Origin: Ophiodon elongatus
Taxonomy: Eukaryota > Chordata > Actinopteri > Perciformes > Hexagrammidae
Length of the DNA stretch: 64,000 nucleotides
Direction: 5' to 3'
Assembly (NCBI GenBank): GCA_016806645.1
Contig: JACSYO010001931.1
Coordinates: 558,001-622,000 of the forward strand
Position numbers and translations under genes: made by a program. The notes under the pieces were generated by a model, which had not been told where the DNA came from, did not search any database, and was given only the letters and a program-made list of their open reading frames with translations. Position 1 is the stretch's first letter; every line of letters begins with the position of its first letter. This document shows, in pieces, positions 28,301-40,300 of the stretch.

Positions 28301-31300
28301 TATTACCTTTATCTGCCCAGCAGAACCCTGGGAATGTATTTTTGGATTTCCGCTTCAGTCTTCTGCCAGCTTTGTGTGTCTTTGTGTGCACACTCGTGTG
28401 TGTGTGCATGCCTGCCTGCCAGTTACTGCTGACTGAACACTCGAGTTAGGGCTGTGCAGTACATCAATATATAGTACATATACTAGATATCGTCTTAGAT
28501 TTTGGATATTGTAATATGGCATATGGGTTGTGTTTTCCTGTGATGTAATTTGTTTTACTTACCAGGCGGTTCTAGCTGTTCTATTATTTGTCTATACCCA
28601 CTCAGTCAGTATACTGATGATTTATCAAAAATCTCATTGTGTAAATATTTTTTGCGAAAGCACCAGTGATCATCTCTACATCGCAATATCAATTTTGAGG
28701 TATTTGGTAAAAAATATTTGCTTAGCCCTACCTTGAATCTCATATGCTGATGAGTTGACTCGGGAACACTATGTGCCACTTCAGCACTTCCTGCAGCTAC
28801 AGGAAGTGGTTGTTTTGTTACTGATGAGGGACGCTCTGAGGCTGACTGAGGCCTGCAGGATCCTGATCCACTAGGCTGCCAAACATGTAGCATGGAAACA
28901 GGGCAGACAGTCATCAGGTTCATGTTGAGGCTCTGTGACAGGGGCCCTTGACTTCAGCTTCTTCGCTGCGATGCGATTTATATAACGATTACAAATTTCT
29001 GTAATTTATTTTGTTCCTCTCACTGTGATTATCTGCTATTTATAAAACACTGCATATTTGTAATGATTCATAATCATAAAAATAATCCGTAAAAAAAAAA
29101 AAAACAGGATTTTACTTGCATTATCTTTAATTAATTCAATATCAGTAACAAACAGAAGTGATGTGTCAACTGGAGGGTTGCATTTCCAAGCATGGCAAAG
29201 AGAACCGACAGGGAAATACATCAAGTCGGTCCTGTAGCAGCACCCTCGGAGTAAAAACACAGAATTCAGCGGGTTCGAAGTCATTTGAGATACATATTTT
29301 TAAAAACCTGCCCATATTCACAAATAAATAATATAGACTTCTCTTCAAACGAATCCCCTTGTTGAAGACGATGAGCATTCAGCTCTCGTACAGAAATAAC
29401 TTTCTGGAGCATGTGGTCAAACCCTACAGTGATGAAGTGCGCGGGTACGGGGACACTGGATTCTGTGGCTGTCCTCAGTGACTCCACGACTGTAGCTTTT
29501 GGTTTGGTTGTAGAGCATCGACGTGTCCGTAGAGACGTGGAGATGAACGTTGTATCTCGCTTCTAAAGTGAGCAACATGGCGCCAAGGATCCGATTCTAA
29601 AGGACTGAGTTGGGGCGCAAATCCGTGTAAAAAAAAAAAGTGGCGATCTACTTCTTGAGTCACCTCGTCCTTTCCGAGTTGGGCGGAAGAAGAAGAATAA
29701 GTGAAATGTTTGCATATGGTAGTTGTTTTATTGAAACTTCTACATCATCTTAGCCCTGCACATAGACGTGTCACCGTGACGGTCAGTCGCCGTTGGTTTC
29801 GTGTCAGTAGGAAGTGACTTATGAATCTCTGAGTCCACATGCAGCAGGTCCCAGCTGTGCCACGATGACAAACGACCAAAACGATTTTTTTTCCACAGAA
29901 CCCAAAAAAAAACAAAAACAAAATAATTCCCCCAAACGTCAAAGGTCTGAGTAGTTAAACAAAAGAAAAAGCACAGATGTAATTCCAAAAGTCAAGAGGA
30001 ATCCATTTCCAGGAAATCACAACGCAGACAAAACAATCCAGACCGAGCAGAGAGAAGCATCGCAGCTACTTCCCCGCCGACCTGATCCTGCTGATACTGT
30101 GTACCGCTGATGGTCGGATCGTATCCATGTAGCCCTCACCAAAACTCCTCTAGTATTTAGCCTCGTTTAGAAAGTAAACAAGACGCACGTGTATTACATC
30201 TGTTGCGTTCAGGGGCCGCGGTGAGGAACGGACAGGCCGGTGTCGGAGAATTGTTACAGGCGATCGTAACGTTGAGAATTGAGTTTTACATTTCCGATTA
30301 TTGAGTTTTAAATGTCCGATTGTTGTGTTTTCTGCATCGAGTCATAATCTTTCCAGAGATAATTTCTAGAGCTACTGGGGATGGTCGATTTCTGTCAGGT
30401 TGACAGATTGAAACGATGACTTCTTCCGTTAATTAACTGATAATATGTCTTTTCATGTGTTCTTCATTGGGATAGTTCTCTTCATTACAGGTCCGCATGC
30501 TGCATCTGCTGGGTGTTTGTTGAACTACTTAACACCTAGAAGTGACGTGACGTGCCCTGCCTGGTAGTGTGACTACGTTGGTCTCTCACATTATTTATTT
30601 CACGAGCAGAAATAAGCTGAAAATGCTGCTCCAGTTGACTTTTTAATATTTCAGGCTGACATGTTTTAAAGCAGAAGCTTGTAAAAACAGGTTCTTAATA
30701 TGCAGTTAATGACAAGACGAGATCTGTTGGTGAAAGACTGAAGCTAAAGCTACGGGTCCAAATGCCACGGAAACAGAGGAGCAGCATTGCTCCTGTACTG
30801 GCAGTGTAGAGGTAGTTAGTCCTATATAGTGAGGAAACATGTAAGTACAGAACCAATAATATTACCCTGAACGCACGAGGGACCACAGATATTAATGACT
30901 TATGCTTGCTCAGCTATGATTGGACAGTTGCTGTTTAGAGGATTATCGAACAGAACATATTGCTTGATTTGATCTGCTGCTCTTGCGTGCACGCATGCAA
31001 TCGATACCTCTTTAGTTTACACTGAATGAACATTAGTTATGTATCATTGTGTTTAAACATGCATTAGGGGGGAGGATTACACCACAGAATATGGTTTTGA
31101 TCTGATACCAAGTAATACTAGAGCCAAGATCACTGCTATCAATACAGATAGCTATCATTTTTTTATTGTTAAATGCAGATAATGTACCATCATGTAATAG
31201 AGACATATGTCATGACTTATGAGGTGATTAGATTTTAATGTGTTTTTTTATTTATTTCATGCATGTTTTAAACACAAGAAAGTTATTAATGCATATAACA

Positions 31301-34300
31301 AATGTTTATTAATTTAATTATGTAAAGTAAAACGATGACCACTGTGTGCATGCACACAACAGCAGTAGAGATGCAAATATTGCAGCACTAAGAAGATTCA
31401 TAAACCCAGAATGTGATCTGGATCGATCGATCCTATTCACGCTTGTATTGAAACTTAAAACAAGACTTTGTTCGACCACAACATACATGTGATTAAGTAA
31501 TAGTAAATAGAAATGTATCATGTTTGGCAAGTGATTTGCTGGCGATTTGAAATGTATTCAGATGTAAGCTATTAATCATACATTCACCTCATACATGTTT
31601 ACATATTTTTATCATGATGGTACATTGGCTGCTTTTAACAATAAATAAATATTGGTGATTATGGACCTTGTATGAAATAAAAAAAACAAACATGTTATGG
31701 TATCCCTACACAGAAGGAACCATACTCCTGAACTTGAAGCATTAGTACCTTTTTATATTTGTCCCTTCCTGATACACTTTACTAAACTGCAAGTGTGTGT
31801 TCTCATTCTCTGAGTTCGGCGTTCGCTCAGGTTTAGGCTTTTAGCTCGCGCTCTATTACGGGCTTGAAACAAGACATTGATTGTTGAACACCCTTCTGGT
31901 AAGTCTAGACCCACTTACAGGTGAGTTTGGTTGCGTGTATGTGCTCACACTGCAGACAGACTTGATGTCATCATAGCTTTGGGCAGGGAAACAGGTAGAG
32001 GCTCGGCGAAAGCATTTTTCTGCCATCTGTGGCTGCAAGTCACGAACGTTTAGTCACCGAGCGGAGACATAAACACTGGAGGTTGCTGAGGAAAGCAGAG
32101 TTTTAGTCATACAGTATCTGGCCTTATGTTGCTGAGGTGAATTGCTGTATATTATTTTGTTTGTGACATCCACACGCATGACACTGTAATTACATTCAAG
32201 GGATTTTGCCAAAGAATGTTGATGTACCCGCACTGCAGGAAATAACTTGTCACTTTTATTGGCTAAATGTGGAGCGAGTGATGTCAGTGATGAGTGCAGT
32301 CCTCAGGGGGGCAGTGGTGTGCTCTGATGAAAGTCTGAAGGATATCTGGCAAAATACATTGAGTTTCTGACCGTTGGTGCTGTCTGTACGGTTTCCCTCT
32401 GCAGTTACAAAGGACATTTCTGTAGAGATGAAGCAATCGGTCGATTCATCGATTAGTTGGCAGAGTGAATGTCAGAGTTTGATGCTAGACGGCTTTTTTT
32501 CACATTTTAAATTGTCTTTACGCTAACGTTCTTTATGAGTTTAACAAAAAAAAAGACGTATGAGCTTGATTTTGTGACATCACAACTAGTTTGAAAGCCA
32601 AACATGTTCCAAAACAGCTTACAGATGTGTGATGTGGAAACTGGAAGGGCACACACACACTGAGAATGAACATTTTAGTGAAGGAGGAGACATGCTGTGT
32701 CCAGTAGTTAAGCTTTTGTATTCAACATTTTGGCATTTTTATAGATTCTGGATTGTTCAATGAGGGAGGAGGAGTAGATGCAATTGAAGGTATTTGAAAT
32801 AGTTTGTGGGAAAATGCACATCAGACACAAATCTTTATTCAAAGCAGAGGGTATTTTTATGTCCTAAAGTGGCAACAGATAACTTTGTAGCTGTTATGTG
32901 CTGCCGTTAACAGAGTGGGAGGCAATAAAGAGATTGCTGTCTTGGTTCAGACTACAGAGCCTCTGTGTTGTTATTTTATTACCTTCATAAGTATAGGCGT
33001 AAGCGCTATCTTCTTCCTTCGTGCTGTAAAATAAGCCTTCATTTTCCCACGAGATCGCGACCTGGTGGCAGACAGAATTACAAAGTGAAAGCGAGGCTTG
33101 TAGGGGACCAATCGAAGCGCAGATGGTGTTACTTTTCTGTAGCCATCACTTTGTGCAATCGATAGTCACATAAGTTACATATGTTAAAGCAAATACTTTT
33201 CTATTGCAACAGTTTGGAGATTTGGAAATTGTGAAAGGCATTTGTCACTATTTTCTGATATTTATAGACCAAATAATTGATTGGTTGATTGAGAAAATAT
33301 TCAGAAAATGAAAATAACTGAGTTGCAGCCCTACATTTCTCATTTCTCTGTCTTTGTGAAACTATTTGGTATGAGTGACTCATAAATTATCTCTATCTTG
33401 GATCCTCATAAGAGTCTCCTGCCGTAGATCCCGAGCTCACTGAAGTCTATTGGATACTTTTGTCTTTAACAGACTCAACAGCAGAAACCCTGTGATCCGT
33501 GTTGGGTGCCAGCCCATATTTTATGAAAGCTATTTGGAGGACAAAAGCTCTACTTGGACATGTGGGCACTGACTGCGGTCTTTGAGTTTCCATGGCAGCA
33601 GCTTTGGCCCTCGCCATAAAAAACATGCGTGCCTGCTTTTTATGGAATCAAGTCCTTTGCTCAAAGAAGTTCAGATATTTGCCTAGTGACCGGATTCATG
33701 GCCTGGCATGGCAGCGGCTTGTGCCAGGCTTCAGAGGAAACGCAGCCAAGTCCTGTCCCTTTCCGTACAGAGTTACTCTTTTCGTTTAAATGGGGTATTT
33801 CAATCAAGTTTATTATTGCGTGCATGCTACATTTTATAGGCTCTGGCAGCATTGTGATAGGCTGCAGAGTGCTTTGATGATCCAGATTGATTATTTTACA
33901 ACGGGGAGCCTCGGCCATGCTCTCTGATTGGTCGAGGACACATTCCAACCTTGCTGATAGTTCCCGCAAAGCGCCCCTACCCCTTACAATATCAGCAGTG
34001 TATCAACTGATCTAAAACGGGTTCAACTTTGAACCTGCATAGCCCAGTGGGTGAGCAGAAAAACACATTTATAACATCAAAGACAAATTCAACATCCTGT
34101 ATTGTACATTGTTGAGTGGATGAGATCCACATCCACCCAGTAGTCATGTCTTGCTGCAGCGTTAATTTAATCTAAAACTGTACTGAATACGTCGTATTGA
34201 CTGACTCATTTGACCTGTTTGGTATGTTGAAGGCAGTTATCCCCAGGGTCACATCTCAGGATGTTTTTGCTCCATATGCAGAGCAATATGACGTCAGGTT

Positions 34301-37300
34301 GGAGCAAAAACAAAACTTTTTTCACATGGGACTTACGAAATTGCATTACTCTTACAGTATCACAGTGACTTTTGGGAAAACACACAGTTCAGGCACTTGC
34401 TTGCCTTTCCTTTTCCTGACAACAGAAACTGCAAGTTTTACAGTCGTCATAAAGATAACTCAACTGTCTGGGAACTTGTGATGTTCAGTCAGCACATATA
34501 CGGTACATTGATCCTCGCGCTCTGTCAGCTTTTTTTAATCCCACATGACCATCAGTTGCTGTAGAATCCTGAAAACATCGCTGAAGTTGTGAGCCAACCC
34601 TGCAGCGCTGTCTCTTAATCAAGTTAAACATCATAAAACCCATGCAACAGGGTAACATGTTTTAACTTACAGTAAGATTAGTTGATCCAGAGATTGACCA
34701 GGATCACATTACAGATTTAGCTTTCCCAAGGTGTTAATGTCAGGTAATGGATCCTCCATATGTGTGTCAGTGCTCAGGCGCTCCTAAGGCACGCCTCAAT
34801 CACCGCAGGAAAAACCTTAAATACCCAATTCTAAACCTCAATACATGTGTGGTACTGAAATGTGTCCGTGTGTTTTTTTTTTGTTTTTTTAAATGAAAAG
34901 AAACTGGATTTTATAGAAAATACGTTAAAGCGATTAATGGAATCTCTCCAATGCTCCTGAATACATCATCCGCGATGTAACTTGGGGTCATTGATTCTTT
35001 TGGGTCTTTCAAAATCGGTCACCCTCGCCCAGGCGACCCAAACATGGTGGATCAGACCACAACTTGTTACTGAAACTCAGATGACTTATCCTCACTGAAA
35101 ATGCGTTATTGCTTCATTAGAGATGAAATGGTCAATCAATTACATCAAAAACATTGTTTTTATTTTCAGCTTCTGTAATATGAAGATTTGCTGCTTTTCT
35201 TTGTGTTATGTGAAATCTGAAGTTTTGAGTTTTGGATTGTTGTTTGAGCAAAGCAAGATATTTTACCACGTCACTTTTGGTTTGAGGAAAGTGTGATTGT
35301 GAAAATGTGTGATTTGTTTTCAGTACTTCCTGACAAACGATGAATTGATAAATCGCAACAATGATCTGCAGGTGAATCGCTAATGAAGATGAGGATTAGT
35401 TGCAACCCCACTGTAGTTTGGAAAAGAAACAGACTCCTGGCTTTGCCTCGGAGGTGGAGGAGTTTCTTATGTAATAGACAGAAGAGGTACATAGTGTTGT
35501 TTCATAATGTACAAGGACTGTGTCAGATACATTCACTGACAAAGGCTCTAAAAAGCCTTCAGGGCTGAAGTCACTGTGATGATATAGAAAGCCAACATTT
35601 CAGCTGGTGAGACAATGAAAGGAGTGGCACGTGTTTCGCCTTGTTAGTGACGATTGGCAAGAGCGATTGTCATTTATTTCCTATTTTTCAGTCTGGCTCA
35701 TGCAGAACGTTTTATCCCACATCTGCATTACACAACTGTAGATGGTAATGTGTGGATTGTTCCTCAGCCGCGCTATCGCAACCAACAGCCTCCTCTTCTC
35801 TCACTGTCTGGCCTCTCCGATAGCTCACAATGGGGTCAATTGTCGATTAACACAGAGCCACTTTCAATGACAATGGTTGAATCAACGGCGGTCACATGGG
35901 GCTTCATTGAACTGAAACACGAGGTGTTCCATACAACAGTCAGTATAGTTTGATAATAGAGTGAGAAGTGTCTGTGAATGAGTTGATACAGTCTTTGACA
36001 TAAATATTAGACTTAAGAGTTTGCTTAGTTTCAAGTGTGCATGCAGTTTAATTTCATTCCAGACATCAGCGCTAATTTGCTGAATGCTAAATATTCTCTG
36101 TTTTCAGCTTCTCCAGTCTGAGAATTTGCTGCTTGTCTCAGTTTGATAAAGATGCAAACTGAATATCTTCGGGTTTTGGATTGTTGGTCCAACAAACATG
36201 ATCTCTGGGAAACTGATGTTTTTCACAATTTTCTTATATTTAATCAATTAATAAAATAAAAAAAATCAATTGTTAATGCAAAAATTATTCTCGTTCCTAA
36301 ATTATATTATATCGCCATTTCTTTCTAAATCACTTAATTCGGGGAATAAGATGATTCTTTTGGAAGTGTTATGTTACATTACTTAATTACTGAATCCAGC
36401 TTATCCAGTCTGTCCAATTAAGATGACACATGTGTTCTACAACACACACTCTAATTAAACTAATTATGTGAGGTGCTGGGAAACTATTATTTATAATCCA
36501 TATGGTGTGGGAGGAGCTACAGAAAGCCGAGGAGGTGTGTGTGTGTGTGTGTGTGTGTGGAAAGACAAAGAACTTCCCCTGATGCCTAAAGGTAGAGATT
36601 ACTTCAGTGTGAACACACCTTTTATGATTATTTGTGTGACCGTTTGCCTGCGGTACACAGTATCAGCAGGATCAGGTCGGCGGGGAAGTAGCTGCAATGC
36701 TTCTCTCTGCTCGGTCTGCATTGTGATTTCCTGGAAATTGATTCCTCTTGACTTTTGGAATTACCTCTGCACTTTTGCTTTTGTTTACTCAAACCTTTCA
36801 AGGTTTGGGGGAATTTTTTTTTGTTGGGTTCTGTGAAAAATGGTTCGTTTTGGTCGTTTGTCATCGTGGCACAGCTGGGACCTGCTGCATGTTGACTCAG
36901 AGATTCATAAGTCACTTCCTACTGACATGAAACCAACGGCAACTGACTGTCAGGTGAGACATCTGCTGACACGTCTGTGCAGGGCTAAGATGATGTAGAA
37001 GCTTCAATAAAGTAGCATTACTTGCTGCTTCTGTTGGCAATGGCAATCATATGTTTAAAAGCTGCAAAAATGAGGTGATCGAACAATTATTTGTTATTTT
37101 GATTAATTATTTTTTAAATTTTTTTTATATAAGTGTTATTTTTAAAACAAAAATGACAAACATATATTGTTTCTAGCTTGTCGTATCTGAGGCTTTATGA
37201 AAATATCCAGCAGTTGTATGTTTACACTTGATTCACAAGCTTAAACAGTTATTTGTCTTAATTTAATGTCAGACACAAAAAGGTTTGACTACTATCCCTT

Positions 37301-40300
37301 GTTTGTTTTCATTAATCTCATCTGCTAAATGCAGAATGTGTCTGTTTGCAAATAAGGTGAAGTGTGATGGTGCCTGTGACCTCATTCATTCATTTCTTCA
37401 CAACTCACGTCTCTTACCTCAGGCTGGAAGCTTGTTTTTGTGTCACTGTTGCTTCAGGTCTTCCTTATTTGACCTGAAATGGCCTTGAAACATGCAGCAT
37501 GTGTTGACCACCGGGGGGGTTATTTTAGTTTCTATTTCCTGGTTGTGTGTGTGTGTTTTTGCACCATGTGCTGGTGTGTGTCCAGGCCCTCAGGAAGGCC
37601 AGTGTTGCGGTGTTTTCTCATCGTTAATCAACCCACCTGATCAAGGGGAGTTGTTATCAGTTGACTAACATAAAGGCAGTAGCATAGGGCTGAAAGAGAA
37701 GAGTGGGGGGGGTCTCTTTGCTCTTTCTTTGTCACCACTTATTTTGATACAATCCCTTCCCATTTAAATATTTTCTCTTTTCCTGGCCAAGGTTAATGCC
37801 ACAAACCACTCTGATAAGATAAGGCTGTGAGGGGACACAAGGCTTGATATCGTTAACGTGACTAGCCCCAACGGGACTCAGTGCACAAGTCGCAGTCCCC
37901 AGAGCGAGTAGCTTTGTCCCAAAAAGGGCTCCGGATGTGGCTGCCCTCTGTCCTGAGTGACATGTTTACACAGGAGACACAAGGGAAACCTTGTAAACAT
38001 AATTAGTTCGGCAGACACGAAGTAGAGCGGCTTGGTGTTTACTATGAGGGTGTATTTGCTTTATTGCTTCAAAAACAATAATTTAATTTATCCATTAATT
38101 TGTATTTTTTCAATTCGTTGTTTAGTCTGTGAAATATCAAATAGCAAAATGGTGTCAAAGTTGCCAGACTTTTCTGCCGGTCCTAAAGGAAGTGCTGGGC
38201 TTTTCCTCATCTACTGGGGATACGCAGCTTATTAAATGTGCTGAAACATGCAAGTAAACAAAGGGAATTTCCCGTTCGGTCATTGCCGGGGTATTTCTTG
38301 TTCCTTGTTTTGGCCAGTTAGCATGGCATTGTTCGAAGGTCTCCAGGCATAACAGTGATTTGAGATAGCACAAAGAATAGTGGCTCAACTTCAAATACGA
38401 GTAAAGAATGAAGCGTCCCATCTGTTTGTCCTGTAATTATTCAGGTAATAGCTTGGATGGAAGGCTAATCTTGGATAAGTAATAAGTGGTCAGTTGTTGG
38501 GACTGACCTAAAGAGCACCAGGATGTGTGTTTGGACTAGGGAGCTCCCTACAATCTGTCACCCTGACTCCACCTCCAAATATTCAGATCAGCCTCCCCTT
38601 TTTTTCTTTTTCTTTTTTTTTTTTGCTGCCCCGGCCCTGCCTCCTCTTTCCTGCCCCACACAATGAGGCAGGATCCTCCTGGTTGCTATGACTCCAGGCC
38701 AGTGTCTGTATGAAATGCAACCACTGACTGTTTGGCCAGCAGGACAGGACAGAGATACGTCCCGGTTCAAAGAGGAGCTGCTGTTGGGCACGGCAGGACG
38801 CAACAGCCAGACACCGCGAACCCGGACCCTGTCAGCTGGAACGGGGCACTTCAAGATCGAACGAAGTTCAACACCAGCCTCTTGATGGGGGAATAATAAC
38901 GTGGCGGTGTTCATAGTTGTCACTCAGCTTCTCGGACTGATTCAACGCCAGCAGTCCGGACGGTGTGGATGTGTTTTTTTTTTACGGTGGATGTGGAGAG
39001 AGACAGAGGAGGCTAGAAGTTGAGAGAGGGCAGCAGCTGGTTCCAGAATGGGCTGCGATCCATGAATCCAATTGAAGGATTAGGATGGTTTTTGTTACTT
39101 TTGACATGCCTCTGGCTTTAATGGTGAGCACTGTTAATGTGGTGGGAAACTGTTGGGGAGGGGGGGGGGGGGCTTCTATCCCTGTATCCTTTTTTTATTT
39201 TCAGCTTCCTGGCCTGGTCTTTGTGTGTTGAGAAGCTAGTTTCTCGTTAAATTGATAATCAAGATGATTACTTTTGTTATCCGCAACTGCAGAATGTTTG
39301 TATTTAAGTTTGTCTGAATTTTATTCATGGGATATGCGAGGGGGAAAAAAACGTATAGAAAAACTGATTTCTTTTTTTAAATCTCAAGAGCTTCCACATA
39401 CCTCGAACAGACTAAACTAAGCAGCTTTCAGTTTGCCCCCAGACTTTCCCCGTTGGTCCATGCAGACTGAACACTTCTTGACACCTGTGTCTTTGACCAG
39501 TTGGCCCAGATTTCCCCCCTAAAAAGAATCCCTTAATGGGTCCAGGCTTGTTTTCCTTTTTTACTTCAGAGCCTTTAAATTTGGTCCATTTCCCCTTTCA
39601 CTCTAGTTTTTTGTTTTAAAGCCATTGTGTCTATTTGCAGTTGAGTAACTCTCCTCTTTGGTCATCATCATCAAAATAATTAAATAAAAGGACTTTAAGC
39701 TGAAAACCTTTAGGACCCCCCCACTCAGATTTACAATCTTGTTATGCAACTCTGTATAGGCCCTTTTGTATGCTTTTACTTTAGTTAAGTGGTTTCACAA
39801 AGGTCTGGGCATGTTCTTCCTAAAATGGGAACCTATGCAATGCAGAACAATTTGACTTGTGCTATTCATAATGTTTACATTTCATTTTGTTTCATATACA
39901 TGCCACAAAGTTATATACTTTGATAGTCTTTATCTGAAGTGTAATGGAAGTTGTTTACTTCTAGGAGCTGGGATGCATAACCGCAGAAGTTTATCCAGAC
40001 TGCTTATTCATAGTTTGTCTCCATTTAATCTAAGCTTGACTGCCTGTGCTCCTCTTTTTGTGGCCCTCAATTTTGCAGTTTTAGTTTGATTTTTTTTCGC
40101 GTTTTTTTTTTACGCTCTATATACAGTCTTCTTTCTATCTCGACACCTTAATTTAGATGACAGAAGAGAGGAACTACAAACTGAGCCTTAGTGCCTGCAC
40201 TATGAGAGGAGCTACGCATGGCTGTAGAAATGACAGCAAACTCCTCTCCTGCATGTTTTTTGGGTTAGAAATTAATCGCATCTATATTTTTGTTCACAGT

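Noticed and set aside
33030..33130. GC-richer stretch considered as an exon
   Set aside because: No acceptor/donor pair in a phase compatible with plekhg5.
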